Assembly: GCF_002157225.2 (NCBI RefSeq)
Contig: NZ_CP020038.1
Location: 5,486,501 to 5,550,500 of the forward strand
DNA length: 64,000 nucleotides
Direction of reading: 5' to 3'
Source: Agarilytica rhodophyticola
Lineage (GTDB): Bacteria > Pseudomonadota > Gammaproteobacteria > Pseudomonadales > Cellvibrionaceae
Part shown: piece after piece, positions 8,583 through 17,432 of the stretch
Layout: each line of letters begins with the position of its first letter
Numbering within the stretch: position 1 is the stretch's first letter
The notes under the pieces: model-generated
The model's input: the letters and a program-made list of their open reading frames with translations, nothing else
Databases searched by the model: none
Told to the model about the DNA's origin: nothing
Program-made: the position numbers and the translations under genes

Positions 8583-9611
8583 CTACTTCATGCTGCTGCC
8601 CAGTGTCAAATACACCATAGTTTGATTTAAAAGTTGATAACCAACTTCACCGAATGTTACAGGCCCGGTGATATCTCGGGTTTTCTTGCCTTCCAGCTCA
8701 GAATAAAGAAAGTTCAATATACAATTACATGAGAAAGCAACATTCTCACTTTCCGAAGCAGGCAAAGCTTTTTCAAATGACTGAACATAATTATCTATTG
8801 GCTTAGCGAAGCGATAAGGAACATCAGTAAATACCGGTGCATACAAGCTAACTTCATTATTAGTACTGTCGACATTCTGGATACTAGCATTGACCATAAC
8901 ACCGGAATAATCGGCCACTAAAGGCAATTTAGTGTCAATATTTTCCTGTTTAATGTACTCGGCCAAATTTTTGGTAACTCCATCAATCTTACATTCGCCA
9001 ACAGAAAAACTAGTCTTATCGAACGTAATTACTGGCCCATCACCCTGGCTAAACAAGTTAATAATATTGACATTTGCTAATTGATGCTCCGGGATTGGAA
9101 TATGCATTGCCACCGCTTGTTGCTCAACCATCATACCGCTGGCCGGCCCAAAACATGCCTTAGCTTTTTTAGTACCTAAGTCGTCTAAATGTGTGCCGGA
9201 TACCCAACCAATTATTGGCGAGAAATACATATCTGGAAAGTCAGGCGCATTTTCTGCATATTTGGCGTGAACATCAGACATCGCAGGTAAAATTAAAATA
9301 GTAAAACCATGCTCGGGTGCCTCTTGAGCAATCCTAGAAATTGAGTTTGTATCATACAAAGTCATTCTAGGGGCGCGGTGTGGGGAAATACCGGTAAGAA
9401 TATTTACATAAATCTTGTCTCTACTAACTGTTCCACCATCATTTGTCATGAAATAAGGAATTGTTCCACCAATCCAGTTACCAGATGGAAGAGACGTTAG
9501 AACATCTTCTTCTGCTGCAACAATAAGAAATTCCCCATCGTTAATCATCTGAACCAGTGTTTCCTTGTCCACAAGAGAATTTTTGAAAGCAATATCGGCT
9601 TCTTGCGCCAT
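8583..9611 (-). CDS. Protein of unknown function, possibly FIST-related
   Basis: A 342-residue soluble protein without signal peptide or membrane segments. Notable segments are LPSGNWIGGTIPYFMTNDGG (about 41-60), a middle region SPIIGWVSGTHLDDLG, and a C-terminal AFSCNCILNFLYSELEGK with two cysteines, then GPVTFGEVGYQLLNQT. The GNWIGGTIPYF and C-terminal Cys/Gly-rich features remind me of FIST-type sensory proteins, but I cannot confirm this. The ATG is preceded by TTGGAGATCAAGT, a good ribosome binding site. It lies 37 bp downstream of the triple-repeat gene and is probably cotranscribed with it. Confidence 0.6.
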   Translation of the reverse strand: MAQEADIAFKNSLVDKETLVQMINDGEFLIVAAEEDVLTSLPSGNWIGGTIPYFMTNDGGTVSRDKIYVNILTGISPHRAPRMTLYDTNSISRIAQEAPEHGFTILILPAMSDVHAKYAENAPDFPDMYFSPIIGWVSGTHLDDLGTKKAKACFGPASGMMVEQQAVAMHIPIPEHQLANVNIINLFSQGDGPVITFDKTSFSVGECKIDGVTKNLAEYIKQENIDTKLPLVADYSGVMVNASIQNVDSTNNEVSLYAPVFTDVPYRFAKPIDNYVQSFEKALPASESENVAFSCNCILNFLYSELEGKKTRDITGPVTFGEVGYQLLNQTMVYLTLGSSMK

Positions 9612-9648
9612 ACTTGATCTCCAAATTTTTTATATTTATACAAATGCC

Positions 9649-10896
9649 CTAAACAGCACTACTACTTTTAATAACTTGCCTTAACTCTTGCTGCATAGTT
9701 TGCTGATTATCCGCAATGAACTGCCTTATTCTTTTAGCAGCACTTAATTCCGCATTTGGACTGGGATTTAGCAACACATCCGATCGCAGCTTCGAGAGTA
9801 ATAACTTGTATGCCATGTGCTGACTTGGAATAAATGAATCATCTTTAAGGATCTGTCTCCACACATCATGCCTGGAGTCGGGTAAAGTAAATTTCTGTTT
9901 TGGTCGAGTTTGTAACAAACGGTTAATTTGAACAAGCTCTTTTCTTAATGTCTGATAATTTTTCCTAAAAAATTCTCGCAAGCCAACTACTTCTTCACTT
10001 CCTTCTTCACTTTGATTGTATTTATAGTTAGAGCGTAGTTTAACTAGAAGTAAATTCAAGGACATATTGTTAGAATCTAAATGAATTCTATCCATTAGAA
10101 TATCTACCCAAACCGGATTCTTCACAGCGGGAAGAATAAGCTTGTGCACACTGCGACGCCTACTTGCGTTACTATCCTGTTGAACTGCAAGGCCACTAAT
10201 TTGTGAAATTTCATTTTTTAATGACGCAGCCTGCTGTATAAAAAACTCTCTTAACTCAATAATTATCGGGCGTAATAACTCTTTCTTTTGAGTATCAATT
10301 GCCGCAAGTTTAAGCTTAGAAAGTAGTAGCTTAAGAGGGAAAGACTGCGTTTTTATAAGAGTTTTATCAAATAATATATTCTGCCAGATAATGTCTGATT
10401 CTGTTGGGATATAGCAAGGTGCCTGGACATTTTCAGGGGCATTAGCCACATCGCCCAGAATTTCACCAACAAGAGCAGTCTCTATATTATGGCTTGTTGA
10501 TATTTCATTTTTACTTAAACCTTGCGCACTATTTAACGCAACAACTTGTCTTAGTTGGTGGGTATATTTTTTGTTTGGATGCCCTAAAAAAGCAGGCTCA
10601 GAGAGTGTGTCTCTCGTTATGGCATCTGAGTCCGTATTGCTAACCACTGGAACATCGGCCGAAATAAAGCATCTATAATTGCCTAGGTTGCAATGTTGCC
10701 AATAACCGTTAACAAATTTACTATCAGATACGATATAACGCTTTTTAGTAAAAAATGAGATGATCGATTTATCTTCAGAACGGCTAAGTTTGACATGAAT
10801 AACCGATTGTCGTTCATCGATGGAAATATTATTTATTGACCATGGCGGGTAAATATCTAATATGCTTTCGAAATAGCTTCTATAGTCGTTCTCCAA
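9649..10896 (-). CDS. Protein of unknown function with three internal repeats
   Basis: A 415-residue soluble protein. The last ~250 residues hold three diverged copies of a ~75-residue unit with pattern (LP)..xxVWxxIL.D......L.LLLSKLRS....(E)..LREFF...... L+.E: IIWQNILFDKTLIKTQ..., then PVWVDILMDRIHLDSN..., then DVWRQILKDDSFIPSQ.... The N-terminal ~100 residues (YPPWSINNISIDERQ...) look like a separate beta-rich domain. I place the start at a TTG (10894-10896) because AGGAGGGG lies six bases upstream; the longer TTG frame from 10920 would put that Shine-Dalgarno inside the gene. I do not recognise the family; a scaffold or DUF1631/PilZ-partner-like adaptor is conceivable but unproven. Confidence 0.6.
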   Translation of the reverse strand: MENDYRSYFESILDIYPPWSINNISIDERQSVIHVKLSRSEDKSIISFFTKKRYIVSDSKFVNGYWQHCNLGNYRCFISADVPVVSNTDSDAITRDTLSEPAFLGHPNKKYTHQLRQVVALNSAQGLSKNEISTSHNIETALVGEILGDVANAPENVQAPCYIPTESDIIWQNILFDKTLIKTQSFPLKLLLSKLKLAAIDTQKKELLRPIIIELREFFIQQAASLKNEISQISGLAVQQDSNASRRRSVHKLILPAVKNPVWVDILMDRIHLDSNNMSLNLLLVKLRSNYKYNQSEEGSEEVVGLREFFRKNYQTLRKELVQINRLLQTRPKQKFTLPDSRHDVWRQILKDDSFIPSQHMAYKLLLSKLRSDVLLNPSPNAELSAAKRIRQFIADNQQTMQQELRQVIKSSSAV

Positions 10897-11097
10897 AGCT
10901 CCCCTCCTAACACTGTTCAAATTTAAATATCTGTAAACGTTAGGTTTATTTTATCACTATTCAATACACTTAAGGATATAGCTATAGATCAATTTTCTTA
11001 CGTTAGTGATTTATTTTGACGCATAAATTGTTAAGAAAAATTAATGACATTCAATATGCGCCAAAATATTTTTTAAAATGACAGGAAATATTTAGCA

Positions 11098-12066
11098 TTA
11101 ATTAACAAGTGCAACATTGGGAAACATGAAATAATTTTTAAGCATTGCATATTCTTCCGCCACTGCAATAGCAGCACAGTTGATAATATCTAAATTACCG
11201 GCATACTTTGGTAAGTAATCACCTCTCCCTTCCACCGAAATATTAATTTTAACTCCGCCATTTTCATAGATAGGACATCCTTCAAGACAATACCCAGGCA
11301 CATAGTGCTGTACTTTTTTTAACACGTCATTAAGCGCTTTGTCTAACAGATCTAAATTTGTACAAGAGGTTTCAGCAAAAATAACATTACGCATCTTTGA
11401 AGCAAAATTCTTATCATCTACAATTAAATCAACATCTATATTTTTGATGCCACTATATTTTCGTAAACCGGCTCTAGTATTGCTGTAATACTCATCCAAA
11501 TTAGCCAAGGTTGCAGGACCAACACTGTTAGGTGAGAGATAAGAAGCTACGTGCAAGCGCGTAATTTCTGGAATTGCAAGTGAAAGTGCGTAAGCTATAG
11601 GAATAGAAGACTGGCCACCGCATGAGATCATACTAATATTGCTGCTATTTTTTACATCAGCAAGGCTAATAGCAGGCACTAGTGGAGTTCCTATTTGTGA
11701 AGGAGTCATATCGATTGCCAATACTCCCATCTCTTTAAATAACGGAGCGTGATTAACATGTTGCGATGCTGATGTTGCGTCAAATATTACATCACACTTT
11801 TCATCAGCCTCTATAAACGCATTAATACTTCGGTCGGAAACAGTAACACCAAGTTTTTTGGCATATTGTATCCCTTCTGATTTAGAGTTTCTTCCTGCAA
11901 ACATAATGCAGTCCATATACTTGGATCTTAACGCCTTAACCAACAAATCGACGCCTATCTTTCCCGTTCCTAAAATACCTACTTTAATCTTATTATCATT
12001 ATTTACAGGTGCTTTCTTCTCAAAACGAGGCAAGCGTTTAGATGGTACTGCTCTATTAAGCTGCAT
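11098..12066 (-). CDS. Acetaldehyde dehydrogenase (acylating), MhpF/DmpF/BphJ type
   Basis: The 322-residue enzyme has a Rossmann dinucleotide motif GILGTGKIG (about 30-38), the catalytic Cys in ISCGGQSSIPI (Cys149), and the C-terminal KINISVEGRGDYLPKYAGNLDI segment of this family, which converts acetaldehyde, NAD+ and CoA to acetyl-CoA. It normally works in complex with a 4-hydroxy-2-oxovalerate aldolase in aromatic meta-cleavage pathways, but no aldolase or hydratase is nearby, so it is an orphan here. I chose the ATG at 12066, which follows TGGAG at good spacing, rather than the in-frame ATG nine codons upstream. Other substrates or a biosynthetic role are possible. Confidence 0.85.
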   Translation of the reverse strand: MQLNRAVPSKRLPRFEKKAPVNNDNKIKVGILGTGKIGVDLLVKALRSKYMDCIMFAGRNSKSEGIQYAKKLGVTVSDRSINAFIEADEKCDVIFDATSASQHVNHAPLFKEMGVLAIDMTPSQIGTPLVPAISLADVKNSSNISMISCGGQSSIPIAYALSLAIPEITRLHVASYLSPNSVGPATLANLDEYYSNTRAGLRKYSGIKNIDVDLIVDDKNFASKMRNVIFAETSCTNLDLLDKALNDVLKKVQHYVPGYCLEGCPIYENGGVKINISVEGRGDYLPKYAGNLDIINCAAIAVAEEYAMLKNYFMFPNVALVN

Positions 12067-13636
12067 AAAATAACTCCAGAAGGTTAAATACAATATTTAC
12101 ATTTTTTTATTACTTCCACGTCAATCTTTTATGAAAACATATTTGACTTTTTAAAAGGTTTAAATAATTTTCAACAGATCTTATTCTAATTTCAAAAAAA
12201 AACAATTAACTAAAGGAATATAAAATATTTTTTTACAATAAGAATTAGGGAGCGACAATAAATTAAATAAATATATCTAAAATTCAAATACAAAATTAAT
12301 ATTTACTTGTTTTAAGACAAAAATTTTCGCATAAAAATAAGGAGTATTTTAATTAAATCAAAAAATTGTAATTATATTTACAGATGGAGAATTTATTTTA
12401 AAAAATAATTTTTTGTATAAATAATTAATTTTTTTAAATAAAAAAGGGGAATTAATTAATAGAAAGAACACCATATTAGAAATGCTAATTAGCACCACCA
12501 ATATATTATTATAAATAATTATAAGAGGCTTTTTTTGCATAGCAACAAGCTAGCGATTAAATAAAGCATTCGACGAAAGGCACAAAGAACAGCATTGTGT
12601 CGCAAACAGCCAAGGTATTACTCAGGATATAAAACCAACCTTATATTTAGTATGGATTAATACATATAGTTAACATATTAAATTTTAATTAAATACTGTA
12701 TATTTGAGTACACTAATTCAGAGAGAAATAAAATTTCCTCTAAAAACATGGACATGTTATTAGTTATATAGCACTACAAATTAACAAATTAAATAATTCT
12801 TATTATTCAGAATCACTTAAAGCAGGGAAATAGAACCTCTAAATTTTAGCGTTAACTATCAGAACCCAAATTCGATACCATCGTAAAACAAAAATTTTAG
12901 AAATTTCGCTATTACCAATAAAAACGTATATTCTAGAAACTAATTTATTTTTCGATTACTGTCAAACATTTTCGAAATTAATCTAACATTGTCTTCTAAA
13001 ACATTTTTTTACTTAGTATAAGGTAAAGCTTTCTATTCAAGATCGAAATTTCTTAAACTACAATTCTTGCCTATTGTCTCAACACTATCTATCTATTACA
13101 CAATGTACTGCTATCTTGCAGATATTAGAAAGGGACGCTGGCAGTCTAAAGAACATCCATATACTGAGGAATGGCTAATAGAAAAAGCATTTATCGGGCC
13201 AGAATTAAAAGATAAAAGGGGTATTTTACAGTGCAAGTATTAAATAAACTGTGTCGCATTAGATTCGGTCTTCTATATAACATTACAATAAATTCGATAA
13301 ATGTAATTTTATTACAACACGATGTGAATATTAAAATGCATAATTCACATTATTCAAAAAAGAAACGTACTATTTGAATAGACTATATTCAAGATGCTTA
13401 TTTTTTGTTAGAGGCGTCATTTGAATTTTTATCATCTCTAGCTGACCTTTGGGATAACGAAGCGACTTGTAATTAATAATTATTTTTTCTTACACTTCTA
13501 AAAATATAAGCATGAAGATTATTCATATTTAGCTTATGTTTGCTAAACAAAACCGACACAATTAACGCCAAAAAAATTCTTATTGCGAAGAATGTTTAGT
13601 ATAGAATTAACACAGAAATAAGTAATTGAACGATCT
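12067..13636. other. Long AT-rich stretch without a convincing gene
   Basis: About 1.6 kb of strongly AT-rich sequence between the acetaldehyde dehydrogenase and DegV genes. One minus-strand 60-codon frame (12358-12540) is composed of low-complexity Ile/Leu/Asn/Lys and looks like chance. The only protein-like stretch is a 46-codon frame at 13103-13243, listed separately. I see no clear repeat, RNA gene or terminator. Confidence 0.6.
13103..13243 (+). CDS. Small hypothetical ORF or gene remnant
   Basis: An ATG at 13103 opens a 46-residue frame (MYCYLADIRKGRWQSKEHPY..., ending in GILQCKY) with varied, charged, protein-like composition in the midst of AT-rich non-coding DNA. No ribosome binding site is visible. 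It may be a remnant of a lost gene in this decayed or acquired stretch. I do not recognise it. Confidence 0.25.
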   Translation: MYCYLADIRKGRWQSKEHPYTEEWLIEKAFIGPELKDKRGILQCKY

Positions 13637-14572
13637 CTAACCTCCAGACCACTCACCTGGTTCGCAAGCCACTGCTAGTGATAGCGAACCGACGCTTGTA
13701 TATATGCCTCCAGCGATACTCATCACTGATGGAATAATTTGCACTTTATGTTTTTGAGCCACTTCTTTTAATTTTTGATAGCCAGGCAACTCTTGTAACT
13801 CTTGCATTGAGCCGCCATAGTTGATCCCTACCAAAGGAATCAAAAGTTTGTTCTCAATTTGTACACAAGCATGGTTGAACAGTTGTTCTACAGTATTTTC
13901 AAAACCTCTTACTTTTGCCGCAAGGTAAGATGAGTCATTCACATTACACAACACCGGATAAATACCAAGTGCACTAGCAATAAACACTTTACCCCACCCA
14001 ACCGCATTCTCGTTTCTTTTTTGAGCACGTTTTAGAGCAAGCAATGGATCTCTAGGCAATATATATGTATGAATATTCTCCGACAAATGATCCATAGAGC
14101 GACGAACTTCATTAGCATTCTGTCCAGCTAGAATTCGGCGAATGGTTTCTGAAATCATGACTGCTTGACCAGCAAATACTGTGCGACTATCCATTACACG
14201 TATAGTAAAATCATGACGACCATTATTTAGCTCTCTGCGCATATTAGAAGCCGCAATATTTGCATTGTTATAAGTCTCACCCTGTGTACGATTCACAGTT
14301 TGTATAACAATATTTTTACATTCACTTTCGACAGCTTCTCTTATTGCCTGCTCAAATTCTTCGGGCGTTGGCGGCTCTGTAGTCACTTCATGTTTTTTAG
14401 ACAGCATCCCAGATTTAAATAAAGCCAAAGTTTTACTCGCATCACAAGGATCTGGGTGCATTTTACCATCAATAATTATTTTTAACGGTAGTTGCTTAAT
14501 TCGGTATTTTTCAACAAGCTTCGAAGGTAGGCTGCACGAGGAGTCGGTAATTACTGCCAATTTTGCTGCCAT
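13637..14572 (-). CDS. DegV-family fatty-acid-binding protein
   Basis: The 311-residue protein opens with KLAVITDSSCSLPSKLVEKYRIKQLPLKIIIDG, the DegV signature, and continues with the TEPPTPEEFEQAIREA segment and a C-terminal NYGGSMQELQEL... domain. DegV proteins bind a single fatty acid; in Firmicutes FakB homologs present it to the kinase FakA. No DAK-type kinase gene is nearby and the protein's role in Proteobacteria is not settled. The ATG is preceded by AGGAGC. It stands alone on the edge of the AT-rich island. Confidence 0.88.
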   Translation of the reverse strand: MAAKLAVITDSSCSLPSKLVEKYRIKQLPLKIIIDGKMHPDPCDASKTLALFKSGMLSKKHEVTTEPPTPEEFEQAIREAVESECKNIVIQTVNRTQGETYNNANIAASNMRRELNNGRHDFTIRVMDSRTVFAGQAVMISETIRRILAGQNANEVRRSMDHLSENIHTYILPRDPLLALKRAQKRNENAVGWGKVFIASALGIYPVLCNVNDSSYLAAKVRGFENTVEQLFNHACVQIENKLLIPLVGINYGGSMQELQELPGYQKLKEVAQKHKVQIIPSVMSIAGGIYTSVGSLSLAVACEPGEWSGG

Positions 14573-15710
14573 AAGTGCTCCTATTGATAAGCAAGATGTG
14601 GCGGGTAAAGTTATATTCTATTTAGTTTATTAAATATCTTTTTTTAGTGCAATAGCTGATATTTAATGTCCTGATGTTGCACTAAAATCATAGTTTAAGT
14701 CGCTTAAAACATCCACAGCTATTTTCATAATGTTGCCAAATGAACTTAAGATCTGTTAGCAGGTCTGGGTACTACAATCCACCAAAGATACTAGAGCTAG
14801 AAAAATAAATACCTCAAGAGGAAGGGTATATGAAAAAATAATATCGGTAGCACCAAATGCTTTGGAAGCTTTCAGGCGGAGTCTCTCCTTTTATCTAGAC
14901 TTGTAGCTCATCGGTCTAGTAAAGGATTGTCATACTATATATCTTCACGGGCTAAAACGGAAAACTATGATGTAGTAGCCCGCCAAGTCGCTATCTTTTT
15001 TCTTAGATGATCTACGTTTGTCCTAATTTTTAGCTTTTTTGTGTATAAAAACAGTAAGAGGAATTCTAAATGAAAAACAGTCAAAATAACTCTATATATT
15101 ATTTAGACTGATGGATACAAACAGGATTGTATTTGCAACCACGGTATCATCTTTTCCTGTAGCTACTAACAACGAGTGTCAAAACTTAATTTCGCAAATC
15201 ACCTAATATATCCCGTTTAAATTCATTCCGTTCACTAAAATAAAACCTTCTTATTTTTATTAACATATGAAGTCTTGATACTTATTCCTACAATATTTTC
15301 TAATACTATAATGTTTAATATTACTTCGGCTAGTGAATTCTTTAATATATCTTTTCCATTTCATAGCTGCTCAAATTTATTAACTAAATAAATTCTAACG
15401 CCCCAAACTCGATCAGGTAGTCATAGATGGTTTCATTACAAATGTCAGGACAATCATAAATATTATCAATTTAACTACTAGATATATGTCCTTCCGGAAC
15501 TTAGATCATTTTCTAGTTATAACATAATTTCCGCACCTCGATTTACCATCTAATTTTTAAATTGAGGTCTAATAGGAAAAGCATTTATATAATTAGTTAT
15601 GAATATTTATTATGAAATCGTATTTATTACGCCAAATATAAATTTTAAATAGATTTCTTTACAGATTTAAGCAATGATTATAGACCAGTTAGACAATATA
15701 TAATTGCTAT
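14573..15710. other. AT-rich intergenic region upstream of the peptide-modification operon
   Basis: About 1.1 kb with no gene that I can support. A 13-codon frame at 15071 has AGAGGAATT in front but is too short to interpret. The right end carries the probable promoter of the operon: a TATAAT at 15699-15704 only seven bases from the first ATG, with a poor -35 (TGATTA) about 18 bases further upstream. Confidence 0.5.
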
Positions 15711-17432
15711 ATGAAATTTATGGAAAAATTAAGCATAGACAAAATACAAGGCAGTACAAAACGGTTTTTCGCACACAAAATGGAAAATACCGAAACGCTT
15801 TGGATCAATGATAGCCTAAGAAAAAAATATCCTAAAATTCTTCAAAATAATTTAGATTTTGCCAGTCGATTTTCATTCGGCATCATAGATAATCACTTAT
15901 TTGATACGATTATATTTAATAAAACTAAAAAAGTGTCACTTTGTGCTGAATATTATGGAGTCGGAGGGAATGCTGGTGGTGTTAGATGCGGCAATTTAAA
16001 AGAGTTTCAAATTAAAGGTATAGGAAGAAATAACCTATATGGAGAACATACCGACCTTTGGCACTCTTATGGTGGTTTGAGCCTTCTGGAAGCAGTATGT
16101 GAGGTGATAAACTCAACGGTACTAAGCAAAATACTGCCAATAGGAACCATAGAGTGTTTGGGATTAATATATACAGGTAAGAAAACGGCATACACGCCTA
16201 ACTTCAATGGAGATGAATATATTCGGGGAAAGGGGGCAATAATAGTCAGGGAAAAAAGCCTAAGGCCTGCTCATTTCATGCCACCAATAAATTATGAAGT
16301 TCCTAGTGAATTGAAAGGATGTCTAGAGGTTAGCTCCAAAATTTACCGCCTTAGAGTTTCCAATAGGTTTCTCAGTAATATTTTCCTTAAAGTAGATGAT
16401 TTCATAATTTTTTTTAGTAAGTTTTTGCAAAATTGCGCAAATCAATTCTCATTTTCAAGGTTGTTCCGTATTGCACACTCTGCTTTAACTTCATCAAATA
16501 TATCTTTTGATGGTAAATGGTTAGACTTAACAGGCTCGACATTTTTACCATCGGGAAAAAACTATCAAGTACCAAATATGCCATCTTTCTACGATGAAGA
16601 AAGTGCAATTATATCAATTAGCAATGAGTTTATTTATAATTACTCAAAATATAGCGGGTGTTATTTAGATAACTCGATACTGATTGACTATTATAAAAAT
16701 CAATTACGAGCTTATAAAAAATTACACTGCTTAAGAGTTTTTGGTTTCAATATCAATGAGGCTAAATTTCTATCAAGCTTTGAAGATATAGATTTTATTT
16801 TAGAAATTCTCCTAAATGAAATAAATAGAGATAGAAGTGTTTGCGACAAACCTCCACTCGGAAAAAATATTGATTCCAACCTCCTACTCATTATCGACTC
16901 TTTCTTTCTTAAAAAAAAAGGACTACAGATTAATTCAAAACATAAAATATACGAAACAGGCCTAAAATTACTCAATATATCTTATTTAAAATTTGGCAAG
17001 CTAACCTCTTATAAAAATTATTGCATAAAAAAATATATAAAATCTTTAAGGCAAATAATATATTCTCCCGCTTTTTTTAAGGGTAACATTACTAATAAAA
17101 TTTTAGAATTATATGAATCTCCTGAATTATTTTGGTGTCAAGATTTAATCAATAATTATTCATCTGCTGCCGACTGGATCTTTTCCGAATGCGACAGAAG
17201 TTTTGTTCCTATTTTTTTATCAAAAAAAATTAAGTGCTATTATTGCACAGAGAGATCCAGTATTTTTTTTAATGGATCGATTGTAAATACAATAGAAAGT
17301 ATACATAGGAGTCATGTAGAGGAGAAATATAGCTTAGAAATAGGCGGTTATAATTTTTATAAAGAGTTTATATATGTTTTTTCAAAGGTGTCTAGTATAA
17401 ATAATGACCGACAAATACAGATTAAATATTAA
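15711..17432 (+). CDS. SelO-family enzyme, paralog 1 (MchC/MceJ-like peptide maturation protein)
   Basis: A 573-residue soluble protein whose N-terminal half follows the SelO protein-AMPylase fold. It has YGVGGNAGGVRCGNL (82-96) in place of SelO's YGGHQFG..., then IKGIGR with Lys102 (SelO LKGxG lysine), LLEAVCE with Glu127, a GTIECLGLIYTG strand, and HSALTSSNISFDGKWLDL with Asn263 and Asp272, nine residues apart like the SelO metal ligands. The SelO Asp just before this Asn is Ser here. The C-terminal ~280 residues are not recognised. It is followed by a paralog whose start overlaps its end by 29 bases. Size and pairing with a HlyC-like gene recall MchC/MceJ of siderophore microcins. No ribosome binding site precedes the ATG; a leaderless start is possible. 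Confidence 0.72.
   Translation: MKFMEKLSIDKIQGSTKRFFAHKMENTETLWINDSLRKKYPKILQNNLDFASRFSFGIIDNHLFDTIIFNKTKKVSLCAEYYGVGGNAGGVRCGNLKEFQIKGIGRNNLYGEHTDLWHSYGGLSLLEAVCEVINSTVLSKILPIGTIECLGLIYTGKKTAYTPNFNGDEYIRGKGAIIVREKSLRPAHFMPPINYEVPSELKGCLEVSSKIYRLRVSNRFLSNIFLKVDDFIIFFSKFLQNCANQFSFSRLFRIAHSALTSSNISFDGKWLDLTGSTFLPSGKNYQVPNMPSFYDEESAIISISNEFIYNYSKYSGCYLDNSILIDYYKNQLRAYKKLHCLRVFGFNINEAKFLSSFEDIDFILEILLNEINRDRSVCDKPPLGKNIDSNLLLIIDSFFLKKKGLQINSKHKIYETGLKLLNISYLKFGKLTSYKNYCIKKYIKSLRQIIYSPAFFKGNITNKILELYESPELFWCQDLINNYSSAADWIFSECDRSFVPIFLSKKIKCYYCTERSSIFFNGSIVNTIESIHRSHVEEKYSLEIGGYNFYKEFIYVFSKVSSINNDRQIQIKY

Noticed and set aside
12358-12540. 60-codon minus-strand frame in the AT-rich region
   Set aside because: Composition is Ile/Asn/Lys/Phe, as expected by chance from AT-rich DNA.
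15071-15112. 13-codon frame with a good ribosome binding site upstream of the SelO-like genes
   Set aside because: Too short to call as a peptide gene, no leader-like features; could be chance.
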